Assembly (NCBI GenBank): GCA_030524175.1
Contig: JAUNHC010000001.1
Coordinates: 301,577 to 365,576 of the forward strand
Source of the DNA: Eubacteriales bacterium
GTDB taxonomy: Bacteria > Bacillota > Clostridia > Lachnospirales > Lachnospiraceae
Direction: 5' to 3'
DNA length: 64,000 nucleotides
This document shows positions 1 through 10,600 of the stretch, in pieces. A model generated the notes under the pieces. It did not search any database. It had not been told where the DNA came from and was given only the letters and a program-made list of their open reading frames with translations. A program made the translations under genes and the position numbers. Positions within the stretch are counted from its first letter, which is position 1; every line of letters starts with the position of its first letter.

Positions 1-2015
1 CCTGTTGGGCAGACGCTTACACACTGTCCGCAGGAGATACATCCTGTGCTGGCCAAAGGCTGCTCCAGGGCAGGTTTCACAACTGTGTCGAAACCACGCT
101 GTACAAGACCTAATGCACCCACACCCATCACTTCGTCACAGGCACGTACGCAAAGTCCGCAGAGGATACACTTATTGGGATCTCTTAAGATAAACGGATG
201 TTCATCTTCATATTCCACTTCATTGATGTCACCGGCAAAGCGGTCCGGTTTCACATCATACATATTTGCATAAGAGATCAGCTTACACTCAAAGTAGTCC
301 TTACATCCGCATTCCAGACAACGGCTGGCTTCTTCTCTTGCCTGCTCTTCGTCATAACCAAACACTACTTCTGTGAAGTTGTCTTTTCTCTCTTCCGCAT
401 TGAGCTGATCCATAGCAGGACGGCACATTCTCTCACGGTCTTCAAAGGTTGCCGGAGTTACGTCCTTCTTTGTCACATAATAGCTTGGCTCATATGCGAT
501 TTCTTCGCCGCGAAGATATGCATCCACAACAAGAGCACCCTTCTTGGCATCTCCGATAGACTCAACAGCAATGGAAATCTTATCGTTACCGCAGTCTCCG
601 CCGGCGAATACACCAGGGATCGCTGTCATAAAGGTATCTTTATCGTAAACGATTCCGCCTTTTCTTGTAAGCTCCAGGCCTTCCATTCCGGCTGGGTTTA
701 CTTTCTGGCCGATTGCAAGGATAACAGTATCCACTTCGATAGTCTTTGTCTTACCTTCTACAGGAACAGGTGCCCGGCGTCCGGATGCATCCGGCTCACC
801 AAGTTCCATTACCTGAAGAACCATCTGTGTACAATGTCCCTTTTCATCAGATATGATTTCCAGAGGATTGGTCAGGTTCAGGAACTGTACTCCCTCTTCC
901 TCAGCCTCTTCGATCTCTACCATATCTGCTGGCATCTCATCTTTTGTTCTTCTGTATACATTGTATACATTCTCAGCGCCTAAACGTACTGCTGTACGAC
1001 AGGCATCCATTGCAGTGTTTCCGCCGCCGACGATAGCCACGTTTTTACCCAGGTCAATGGGCTCATTGCGTACAACTTTTCTAAGGAAGTCAATACCGCC
1101 AATCACGCCTTCTGCATCCTCGCCTTTGCAGCGAACGCCTGTGGATACCCATGCACCAATACCAACACAGACAGCATCGAAATCTCTCTTGATAGTCTCA
1201 AAAGAAATATCCTCGCCAATCTTTGTATTAGTAACCATAGTTACGCCCATTCTCTCGATCAAAGCGATTTCCTCATCGAGAACTTCTTTAGGCAGACGGT
1301 ATTCAGGAATACCGTAGCGGAGCATACCCCCAAGTTTAGGCATTGCTTCGTAAATAGTCACGTCATGTCCCTGCTGACGCAGGAAATATGCCATGGATAA
1401 ACCGTAAGGGCCGCCGCCGATCACAGCAACGTTCTTCCCTGTATCCGGCTCACATTCCGGCATGAAAGGATCTTCACCAAATTCGTCTGTATCAGCTGCA
1501 AATCTCTTAAGGTTTGCGATTGCAACAGGCTCTTCCACCATACCCCGGCGGCAGGCTGTCTCACAAGGATGAGGGCATACGCGTCCGATGGCTCCCGGAA
1601 GAGGGATGTTCTCTCTGATCAGCTTGATGGCTTCTTCGTACTGTCCGTTTGCGATCAGGCCTACATAGCCCTGGCAGTCTGTGCCTGCAGGACATGCCAG
1701 CATACACGGAGGACGGCAGTCTCCCTTATGATTGGAAAGAAGAAGTTCAAGGTTGGTCTTTCTGGATTCGATAACACGGTCTGTCTTTGTGTTGACGATC
1801 ATGTTAGGGGAAATCTGTGTGGCACATGCTTTGCAGAGCTTAGGATTTCCTTCTACTTCAACGACACAAAGACCGCATGCGCCGTAGATTTCCGTTCTTT
1901 CATCGTAGCAAAGAGTAGGGATAAAAATATCGTTCTCTTTTGCAACTTCAAGAATTGTCTGTCCCGGAAGTCCGTAGACTTCTTTTCCGTCGATATTTAA
2001 TCTGAATTTATTCAC
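1..2015 (-). CDS. NAD(P)H:ferredoxin-type oxidoreductase, StnA/NfnB-like (3' end off window)
   Basis: The first 671 codons are visible and the gene runs off the left edge. I start it at GTG 2015, six bases after an AGGAGGTG site. Order of domains: NuoG-type 2Fe-2S ferredoxin (about residues 1-80), a Cys-rich linker (CRPPCMLACPAG, near 100), a GltD/NfnB-type FAD and NAD(P) oxidoreductase with two Rossmann motifs (VIGGGPYG near 195, VGGGNTAMD near 325), then a Cys cluster (CLECGC near 565) and two 4Fe-4S motifs (CILCGLC near 618, CISCGQC at the edge). It is followed by NuoF-like and NuoE-like subunits, the arrangement of the Sporomusa-type Nfn (Stn) electron-bifurcating transhydrogenase, which links NADPH, NADH and ferredoxin. 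The missing C-terminus could instead carry a formate dehydrogenase or H-cluster domain, since the last motif also precedes those domains in related enzymes. Confidence 0.8.
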   Translation of the reverse strand, partial: MNKFRLNIDGKEVYGLPGQTILEVAKENDIFIPTLCYDERTEIYGACGLCVVEVEGNPKLCKACATQISPNMIVNTKTDRVIESRKTNLELLLSNHKGDCRPPCMLACPAGTDCQGYVGLIANGQYEEAIKLIRENIPLPGAIGRVCPHPCETACRRGMVEEPVAIANLKRFAADTDEFGEDPFMPECEPDTGKNVAVIGGGPYGLSMAYFLRQQGHDVTIYEAMPKLGGMLRYGIPEYRLPKEVLDEEIALIERMGVTMVTNTKIGEDISFETIKRDFDAVCVGIGAWVSTGVRCKGEDAEGVIGGIDFLRKVVRNEPIDLGKNVAIVGGGNTAMDACRTAVRLGAENVYNVYRRTKDEMPADMVEIEEAEEEGVQFLNLTNPLEIISDEKGHCTQMVLQVMELGEPDASGRRAPVPVEGKTKTIEVDTVILAIGQKVNPAGMEGLELTRKGGIVYDKDTFMTAIPGVFAGGDCGNDKISIAVESIGDAKKGALVVDAYLRGEEIAYEPSYYVTKKDVTPATFEDRERMCRPAMDQLNAEERKDNFTEVVFGYDEEQAREEASRCLECGCKDYFECKLISYANMYDVKPDRFAGDINEVEYEDEHPFILRDPNKCILCGLCVRACDEVMGVGALGLVQRGFDTVVKPALEQPLASTGCISCGQCVSVCPT

Positions 2016-2030
2016 AGTCTACACCTCCTA

Positions 2031-3785
2031 TTATACTCTCTTCACTGAGTCAAATTTACAAGATTCTTCACACTTGCCGCACTTGATACATACAGCCGGG
2101 TCAATCTTGTGCATCTTTTTCTTCTCGCCGCTGATGGCACCAACCGGACACTGTCTTGCACAGGCACCGCAGCCTTTACAGTTCTCAGTGATCTCATAGC
2201 TGATAAGAGCTTTACAGGATTTTGCTGTACATTTGTGATTGTAAATATGGTCTTCGTATTCATTGCGGAAATATTTAATGGTGGTTAGAACCGGATTGGG
2301 AGCTGTCTGGCCGAGAGCACACATTGCACCATCTCTGATTTTTGCCGCAAGCTCTTCGAGAAGTTCTATATCGCCGTCTTTTCCTTCACCTTTTGTGATT
2401 CTTTCCAGAATCTCAAGCATTCTCTTTGTACCGATACGGCAATAATTACATTTACCACAGGATTCCTTCTTCGTGAAATCCAGGAAGAAACGTGCCATAT
2501 CCACCATACAGGTGTTTTCATCCATAACGATCATACCGCCGGATCCTACAATTGCACCTGTCCTGTTAATATCTTCATATGTAACAGGCGTATCAATAAG
2601 TTCCGCCGGGATACACCCACCTGACGGACCGCCCATCTGGACTGCCTTAAATTCTTTGTCATCTTTGATACCGCCGCCAATGTTATATATAACATCTTTC
2701 AGCGTCATACCCATAGGTACCTCTACAAGGCCGCCCTTCTTAATTTTTCCTGCAAGAGCAAATACTTTTGACCCTTTGGAACGTTCTGTTCCCATTTGTG
2801 CAAAAGCCTCACCACCATTTAACATAATCCATGCAACATTTGCGTAGGTTTCTACGTTATTGATGTTGGTAGGAAGTTTCCAGTAGCCTTTTGCTGCCGG
2901 GAACGGAGGTTTCAGTCGAGGCATACCGCGTTCGCCTTCCAGAGAAGCGATAAGAGCTGTCTCCTCGCCGCACACGAATGCGCCGGCTCCAGCCTTAATA
3001 CGAATGTCGAAATCAAAGCCTGTTCCGAACAGGTTCTTTCCTAAATACCCTTTTTCTCTGGCCTGTGCCATTGCGATCTCCAGCCGTGCGATCGCAAGAG
3101 GATACTCAGCACGGCAGTAAATGATTCCCTCTGTAGCTCCGGCAGCAAAACCGCCGATGATCATACCTTCCAGCAGGGAATGAGGATCGCCTTCCAATAC
3201 GGAACGGTCCATGAAAGCACCGGGATCACCTTCATCTGCATTACAAACCATATATTTCTGCGGACCACTGTTAGACTTGATGGCATTCCATTTAAACCAG
3301 GTTGGGAAACCTGCGCCTCCACGTCCACAAAGTCCGGATACTTTAATTACTTCAATCACTTCATCCTGAGTCATGGAGGTGATCACCTTCTTGGCAGCTT
3401 CATATCCGCCAAGTGCCACATACTCCTCAATCTTCTCAGGATTGATCTTGCCGCAGTTACGCAGTACAATACGTTTCTGCTGGGTTAAAAATGCTTCGTC
3501 TTCCTGTGGGATAACATATTTCTCAACAGGCTTTCCGCCCATTAAATGCTCTTCCACGATCTCAGCAACCTTATCTGTGGTACATTTCACATATCTTGCG
3601 TCCAGTACGCCTTCGTCATTATAGACATCTACGATTGGCTCCAGATAACAGGTACCGATACATCCGGTCTTGTCGATCACAACATTGCTCAAATTTTTCT
3701 CTGCAACGATTCTCTCGAATTCATTAGAGGTTTTTTTTGCGCCGGTTGCGATACCGCAGCTGCCTTGTCCTACAACAACTTTCAT
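2031..3785 (-). CDS. NuoF/HydB-like flavoprotein subunit, StnB-like
   Basis: 584 residues, starting at ATG 3785 after AGGAGGT. It should bind FMN and NAD(H) and pass electrons to iron-sulfur clusters, as in the diaphorase part of complex I and of bifurcating hydrogenases. Visible order: a thioredoxin-like 2Fe-2S domain (only C10, C42 and C46 obvious), the NuoF core with GRGGAGFPT and CNADEGDPGAF, an SLBB region, the 4Fe-4S motif ESCGKCNYCRIG, and a C-terminal two-cluster ferredoxin (CKGCGACARQC, CIKCGKCEESC). It lies between the NuoE-like and GltD-like genes with 11 and 15 bp gaps, so one operon. It resembles the second copy at 22762-24549. It is assigned to a transhydrogenase because no H-cluster gene is visible beside it. 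Confidence 0.9.
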   Translation of the reverse strand: MKVVVGQGSCGIATGAKKTSNEFERIVAEKNLSNVVIDKTGCIGTCYLEPIVDVYNDEGVLDARYVKCTTDKVAEIVEEHLMGGKPVEKYVIPQEDEAFLTQQKRIVLRNCGKINPEKIEEYVALGGYEAAKKVITSMTQDEVIEVIKVSGLCGRGGAGFPTWFKWNAIKSNSGPQKYMVCNADEGDPGAFMDRSVLEGDPHSLLEGMIIGGFAAGATEGIIYCRAEYPLAIARLEIAMAQAREKGYLGKNLFGTGFDFDIRIKAGAGAFVCGEETALIASLEGERGMPRLKPPFPAAKGYWKLPTNINNVETYANVAWIMLNGGEAFAQMGTERSKGSKVFALAGKIKKGGLVEVPMGMTLKDVIYNIGGGIKDDKEFKAVQMGGPSGGCIPAELIDTPVTYEDINRTGAIVGSGGMIVMDENTCMVDMARFFLDFTKKESCGKCNYCRIGTKRMLEILERITKGEGKDGDIELLEELAAKIRDGAMCALGQTAPNPVLTTIKYFRNEYEDHIYNHKCTAKSCKALISYEITENCKGCGACARQCPVGAISGEKKKMHKIDPAVCIKCGKCEESCKFDSVKRV

Positions 3786-3796
3786 ATTATTACCTC

Positions 3797-4309
3797 CTAT
3801 GCATTCTTTGCTTTGTATTCATCAAGAATCTTTCTGACAGATGCTTTCGTCAGGTTCCCGTAAGTCTCCTCACCGTCAACTGTCTTGATCATCATTACCG
3901 GTGCAAGAGAACAGCAGCCAAGACAGGCTACATTGTTAAGGGTAAACAATCCATCCTCCGTTGTCTCTCCGTCTTTGATTCCCAGATGCTCAGTAACCGC
4001 TTCTTCAATCAGGTCAGAACCGTTTACATGACAGGCTGTGCCTTTACAAAGCATGATCAGATATTTACCGATGGGCTGTAAACGGAACTGCGCATAGAAT
4101 GTAGCTACACCGTAAATTTTAGCAGGCATGATGCCGGTTTTCTCCGCCAGATAGTTAATGGCATCCAGAGAAAGATAACCGTAGATATCCTGTGTCTGCT
4201 GAAGAATGGTAATCAGGCTTCCTGGTACTTTCGCGTACTTCTCAAGTACAGGCGCCAATTCAGCGAAATCCGCGCTTCCGCCGTTTTGACATCCACACTT
4301 ATTGCTCAT
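3797..4309 (-). CDS. NuoE/HydC-like 2Fe-2S subunit, StnC-like
   Basis: 170 residues, first gene of the operon, starting at ATG 4309 after AGGAGGGAC. NuoE-type thioredoxin-like 2Fe-2S protein: helical N-terminus with the family phrase QDIYGYLSL (about 40-48), GVATFYAQF (67-75), and four cluster ligands C88, C93, C129 and C133 (CKGTAC and CLGCC). These proteins work as a small electron-transfer subunit with the NuoF-like partner encoded directly downstream. The N-terminus has two extra cysteines (NKCGCQNG) that are not part of the usual motif. Transcribed from a good sigma-A promoter at 4365-4392. Confidence 0.9.
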   Translation of the reverse strand: MSNKCGCQNGGSADFAELAPVLEKYAKVPGSLITILQQTQDIYGYLSLDAINYLAEKTGIMPAKIYGVATFYAQFRLQPIGKYLIMLCKGTACHVNGSDLIEEAVTEHLGIKDGETTEDGLFTLNNVACLGCCSLAPVMMIKTVDGEETYGNLTKASVRKILDEYKAKNA

Positions 4310-4358
4310 ATGATTGTCCCTCCTATAAAATTAATTCTTACTTAAATAAATATTCATC

Positions 4359-4376
4359 CTTAGAATTATATCACAA
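4359..4376 (-). promoter_or_regulatory. Weak candidate Rex site overlapping the -10
   Basis: The minus strand reads TTGTGATATAATTCTAAG, 10 of 14 fixed positions of the palindromic Rex consensus TTGTGAANNNNTTCACAA, with one good half-site. It covers the -10 box, where repression would be effective. Rex is encoded in this window. Much weaker than a normal site. Confidence 0.25.
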
Positions 4377-4392
4377 ACGGACAGACAATCAA
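4365..4392 (-). promoter_or_regulatory. Sigma-A promoter of the Stn-like operon
   Basis: On the minus strand TTGATT (4387-4392), a 16-base spacer and TATAAT (4365-4370) with an extended -10 TG. About 55 bases lie between the -10 and the start codon. Confidence 0.65.
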
Positions 4393-4561
4393 AGTGTTTA
4401 TTTCGTGACTTTTCTCAAAATTTGTCAAAAAAAGGAGGCTTTACCTCTTCTGATTAAGTAATTAACTATATTGTCAAAAAAATACCAGGAAATTCCTTTT
4501 CTATTGTGCATTTTTCGTCTTCAATTCCCTCAAATTTCGGAATTTCCCTGTATATTTCGCC

Positions 4562-4602
4562 AAAAAAAGCCGCCGCCGGAGTTTATTCCGACGGCAGCTT
4601 TT
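4562..4602 (-). terminator. Terminator of the giant protein gene
   Basis: The minus strand has GCTGCCGTCGGA, a short loop and TCCGGCGGCGGC followed by seven T. It lies directly after the stop codon at 4617. Confidence 0.85.
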
Positions 4603-4616
4603 ACAGCTGAAAAACA

Positions 4617-7600
4617 TTATTTTGTTTTTGCTGCCGCACCTTTAGAGTAGATGCCGTAAACATTCTTTCCGTTTACCTTTTTGTAGCCCCGCACCATATA
4701 ATAATACTGGGTGCCCTTCTTTGCTTTTTTGTCCACATAAGTCAGTGTCTTGGAATTTGCAGTGAAAATTCTGCTCCAGGAACCATTCTTACCGGTCTTT
4801 CTGTATACCGCATATCCGGTTGCACCGGAAAGCTTATTCCACTTAACCTGAATGCTTGTCCTGGATTTTCCTTGTGCCGTAACTTTCGGTGCAGGCAGCA
4901 CTACCTTGACGGCTGCTGTCATCTTATCTGTGTACACACTCTTTACACTGTAATTTTTTGTTGTCCGGTATGCACGGACATGGTAGGTATATTGGGTTCC
5001 ATATTTCACCTTTTTGTCTATAAAGCTTGCTGCCTTTGATGCTTTTATGGTTCCCACTGCCTTATAACCCTGGTTACTGTTTGTTTCTTTCCGCCAAACT
5101 TTGTAGGTGGTTGCTCCCTCTACTTTGTTCCAGGTAACCTTCACCTGATTGGTGTTTACAACCGCAGCCTTTGCCTTAGGTGTGGCAAGCTTTGGCGTTG
5201 CCACCTTCTTATCTGCAGATGCTTTTGACTGGATACCTTTGCCGCCTTCATCCCAGAAGGCTCTTACTGCATAATAATAAGTTGTACCAGGTTTCGCGGT
5301 TTTATCTACGTAAGAGGTGGTGTTCTTTCCAACAGTTTTCAGTGCCGTATATTTAGCCCCTGCCTGTGTTCCTTTTCGGTAAACCCTGTAACTTCCTGCA
5401 TTCTCTATTGCTTTCCAGTTAATGGAGACAGTATAGAGAGTGTCAGCCTTTACGGTCACTTCCGGAACGGCAGCCTTGAAGGCATCTTCCGGGCTGGGAG
5501 TCGGTGTGGGTTCTGGACCCGGTGTTGGTGTCGGATCCGGAGTAGGACTTGGATCGGGAGTCGGTGTGGGGTCCGGTGTTGGCTGCGGTCCTGGTCCCGG
5601 ATCCGGTACATATATTACCAGCCCACTAATTGCTTCCCCAAGTCTTTTCAGTACCGCGTCAATGTCTTCCTGAACTGCTGCCGGATTTTCAAGGATACCT
5701 TTTGCACTTTCCAGTGCTGCCTGGAATTCACTCCATGATTCACGGGTATAGCCGATATCGGTTTTATCCTTGTTTGCCTCATACAGTTCCTTTAATTCCT
5801 CAGTGGATGTAGGCTTCGGAAGTTCTTCTGCTGTCTGCATCAGTTCTCCGAGTACCGCCTGGATTTCCTCAGAGGTTACCTGATCTGCACCTCTGTTCAC
5901 AAGTGCTTCTGTTTCAGTCATGGCAGTCTCAAAAGCATTCCAACGTTCTTCGGAATATTTCTCTTTTACCTTGCCCTTAAGCGCATATGCTTCTGTCTTT
6001 AAGTTGAAAATCGCTTGCTCCACTTCTGTCAGATCACTGGCTGCGGGCTTCAGTCCCCGTATAGCCTCTTCCAGCTCTGCCAATGCAGTGTCGATCATAT
6101 TCTGAGTCACATCACCTGCCTGAAGCATTATTTCTTCCTCGGAAACATTCTCTTCCTCTTCGGATGAGAAAATTTCTTCCGGAATGAATGCATCCTCATT
6201 CTCTACTGTCTCACTGTCCTGAGGATCCTCTGCCATAAAAGCATCTTCCGGCATAACCGGTTCTTCTGGAGCAAAAGCATCCCCTGATGTAAACATGTCT
6301 GCAGGTGCTGGTTCCAGTGCTTCTGTCACAGCCGCAGCTTCACTGATTTCTGCTGCTGATGTCTCTGCACCATCTGTAAACATCAGAATTTCCTGACTTG
6401 CATCCCAATCTTCCCCAGTATCTTCTGATACCGGTTCTTCCTCTGCCGGGGTTTCTGTGTCTTCAATAACTGTATTCTCAGCCTGCAGTTCTGCAACGTC
6501 TTCATCCTCAGGTTCTGTCTGCTCACCAAGAAGCTCAGCTGCTCTTGTTTTCTTTGCAGTGTAGTTGTTAAAGCTTTCTTCCGTATATAGTGTCTGAGTC
6601 TGTTCCGCATCTATAATTTCTGTTCCGAAATCATGGAGCTGTTTAAGTTCTCTGTAATCCAGCTCATTTTTCACAAGTCCGTTCACAGCATTTATGATCG
6701 CATCCATGGCTTGAGTCAACGCTTCCTGGTCCATACTGCCATTGTCCAGAAGTGCCTGTGCATCAGAAATAGCTGACTGCAGTACATCCCAGCTTTCCGG
6801 TGTGTAATTGTCATTGACAACAGCTTTAGCTATGGTAATTTGCTGAGCCAATTCCTCACGAAGTGCTCCGGCTTCTGTAATTCCGAAGGTCACTTCTAAT
6901 GCTGCATCTTCATTGATATTCTGGAAAGTATATCTGTCTGCAGTTTCCACTGGCTGTCCGTTGACCATGACAGATACTACCTGATAACCGGCATCCGGCT
7001 TGAAGATAAGTGTCTTGTCTGCACCGTCAAAGGCTGTTACTGCTCCTGTCTGGCTGACTGTGCCGTTCTCGCCTGATGTTACTGTGATCGTGCGTTTCTG
7101 TCGGTTTGTATAGTATGTTTCCTTCACAGAAATTGTGTTCGCTGCCCGTCTTGACGCATACGCATATTTTCCGCCCTGAGGTCCATAGCCTAAACCGGAA
7201 ACAGTTCCGCAAGATAATCCGTTTACAGTTAAAGTAAGGCTGTAGGTTCCGTCAGTATCCTTGTCAAAACCAAGCTCTAACTCATACTCCTTGCCTGCTT
7301 CCAGCTTGACAGGCTGATCCGGGAAATCTCCCCATCCCTGTCCCACAGAGGATTTATCATAGAACCAATGTCCGCCCCCTGCTGTTTCATATCCGATTCT
7401 GATATATCCTGCGGCAGAGCCGTCAGAAGTTCCGTCGGTCATCAAATCAAACAACACCTGGTCATCCAGATTTTCCACGCTGAATCTGGTATAGAAAGTT
7501 CCGCCTGTAAGTTCAGGCGCATTCGTATCCATGGCAATTGCAAAATTATTGTCTCCCCCTGCCTTCATTTTCAGGACTGCTGCTCCATTTTCTACATTCT

Positions 7601-10600
7601 GGCTTTCCAGAAGGTTTCCGGAATAAGCGGCTGCCGTGTCAACAGCAAAATCCTTATGGTAGGTCACAGCCTTGGGAATTTCCTTGAAACTTATTGTTAT
7701 CTCTTTATCTTCCTGAATATTCTCCAGAGTAAAGATACCGTTTTGTTCAACTTTCATTACAGTGCCGTTGACAGTCACATCTGCCTCATATCCTTCAGCA
7801 GGATTGATAAGGAAGGACTTGTCCGCGCCATGATAGGTTGTAATCGTGCCTGTTTCACTGACAGTACCGTTTGTCTCATCTGCGGATACTGTCAGGATGT
7901 GGGCACTCTGGCTGGTATAGTATACTTCATCAATGGAATATACTTTATCGGCTCTTCTTGCTCCCCATCCGAATGTACCTGGTGTAGTGAGATAATCTTG
8001 CTCCACAGTGCCGATAACAGTGCCGTTTACAGTAAGTGTAACAACATATAACGCCTTGCCGTTACCGTAATCCTCTTTGATTTTGAATTCAGCCTTCAGA
8101 TCATAAGTTTTGTCAGCTTCAAGTAATACGGCATTACCAATATCTCCCCATCCCTGTCCGCTAAGGGACTTGTCATAAAACCACATTGCCCTGGAAGCTG
8201 CAGGATCGTAATCATATCCAATTCGGATCACATCATTGTCTCCCGCACGCTTCAAGTCAAAGATTGTCTGATCTGCAATATCGTTTACCCGGAATCTCGT
8301 GTGTAAAACACCTTGGGAAATGGCCTCTGCCTCTTCCGGTACAGCGGCACGTACCTCATTTCCTGTTGTTGCTGTCTTTAATACCTTCAGGTTAAGATGC
8401 CCCTCCTCAAGAGCTGCCGTACTTTCTGAATATTTATCTGTACCATCCACACGGTAGTCTTTATGGTATAGGCCTTGTACTCCCGGATCCGGTTTATCAC
8501 TTCCTCCGGTAAATACAGCTTTTACTGTATGGTTGTCAAGAAGGTAAGTAAATGTATAGCTGTTTCCCGCATTTTTTACTTCTTCCGTCACATCTGTTCC
8601 GTCTACCACAACAGACTCCAGTTCTTCACCGCTGTCCGGTATGAATGAGATAGTTTTATCTGCTTCCTTAAAGCTGGTAACTGCCCCCGTCTGGCTGGCT
8701 GTACCGCTGCCTTCTGTGCTCACCTGAATCGTGACAGGATCTGCATCTGTTAAGTAAGTTTCCAGGATCTGGAAGTTCTTAGCTTTATTTCTTGCTTCAA
8801 ATGCAAGTCTTCCGGTTCCGGCCGCATAAGCAATATCCTTATGTGTCGCCCCAATCTGAACACCGTTGATCCAAAGCGTCAGATTGTATTTATTATTCTC
8901 ATTAAGTTCATACTTCAGATGCAGTTCTGTTTCCTTATCGGCCTGAAGAGGCTGGGCATTGCCGAAATCAGCCCAGCTTGCACTGTCCCAGAACCACTTC
9001 CCGCTGCCAGCGTCAAATCCAATGCTTGCCCGTTTCTCGCCCTGGTCATCCACAATTACAAACTTAGTCTGGTCTAAAGTATTATCAACCTTGAACCGTA
9101 CATACAGATGTCCTTCTGCCAGAAGCGGAGAATCCTTATCCACTGCAATGCTGTGTGCATTTACTGCTAGGTTCAAAGCATTATTTCCAATTGCGGCTAT
9201 GCCTCCGGTAAAGTTGGCTTCTCTGTCTGTACGATAATCCTTATGATAGCTTACAAACTGTGCCTTCTTCTGTGCGGCGAGGAAACTTTCCCTTGCCCCG
9301 TCCAGATCAGCAAAGGCCTGCTGCAGCTCTTCCGGAGCTGATTGGGAGGTGTAGCTATCGGCAGTATCTATTGCTGCCTTCAGGGAGTCCTTATCCTTCT
9401 GGTCAAATTCTCCCGGTCTGATACCGACTACTGCATTATCATATAATTCCCGGCATTCATTGATCAGCTCACGGAGGGCTTCATAAGAAACACCGGCAGG
9501 CATATAAGCCTTTACAACAGGAAGGATTGTCTCATGTCCTTCTGCGTTGGTAAGTCTCATCTCAACCTTAACATACTCTCTGGCCTGCGTAAGAGTTTTC
9601 ATGGTTGTTTTGAGCACATTTCCAGGCTCCTGGAACGCATCCTTCTTTTTAATTGAATATACATATTCCACAAAGGCGTTTTCCGGATCATCCAGATTCA
9701 CGTCAGAACGTTTATTAAATGCCAGGGCATCTGTGTTCTGGTTTTCTGAACCTGCATCTTGGGAACCGGCAAATTCAAATTTACTGCTGTCATAAATAAC
9801 TCTTACTTTCATGGTGCTGAACTTCTTGTAAATATTTTCTGCACCCACGGTGAGTTCATGAAGGTTTGCCTCTTCCTTGTCAGTGACTTCTGCAGAAGCG
9901 CTCATTTCTCCGCGTACTTCTGTCCCGTATACACCTAACTCAGTAAGAGACATGCCCCATTCGGCATTCATTTTCTCCCCTACAATTTTCACATATCTGG
10001 CCACAACAGAATCCAGCTCTGTTACATTGAGTCCGGGATTTGCTTCGCTTATAGAAGCAGCTGTTTTCCACTCCTGGCCATCCTCAGATATTTCAATGTG
10101 ATAAGAGGTGGCATAAGCTCCCGGTGTCCAGTCAACCATTACATGATTCAGCATATACTTAGTCTGGAGATCAACTGTAATAGATGCCTCAGACACTCCG
10201 TTTTCAGTGGACCATCTGGTTGCCTGGTCGTCATCGTTAGCATTTTCAAGAGCCTTATAAGACTCCGGTGCCGTGGAAGAAGACTCAAGAGTTACACCTT
10301 GTTTTAATGCCAGGTTCTCGTCTGTGATCGGCTCGTATGCTTCCAGAATAACAGCATTGACCATAGCCTTGGAACCACCAATGCCCTGGAAGGAAATGTC
10401 TACAAGTCCGTCCTTGGATGCTGTCTCAAATACAAGTGCAGTTCCTTTATCACTGCCTTTGGCTGCTTCGGTGACGGAATAATTCTCTTTCACTGTCTGT
10501 CCGTTGATCAATACATTAAATTTATGATTCTGCCCTGATCCTTCATTAAAATAAAGTTTTACCCGATACTGTCCGGGTGCTTCCTTAAATTTATATCCAA

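Larger units (their letters stand above)
4310..4616. other. Intergenic region upstream of the Stn-like operon
   Basis: 307 bases without a gene. The part near 4309 holds the promoter and ribosome binding site of the minus-strand operon; the part near 4616 holds the terminator of the giant protein gene. The middle (about 4395-4560) is AT-rich and I see nothing else in it. Confidence 0.7.

Noticed and set aside
198-983. 261-codon plus-strand frame
   Set aside because: Antisense to the StnA-like gene, whose frame is supported by cofactor motifs throughout.
7368-8051. 227-codon plus-strand frame
   Set aside because: Antisense to the LamG-like repeats of the giant protein; no ribosome site and no known motif.
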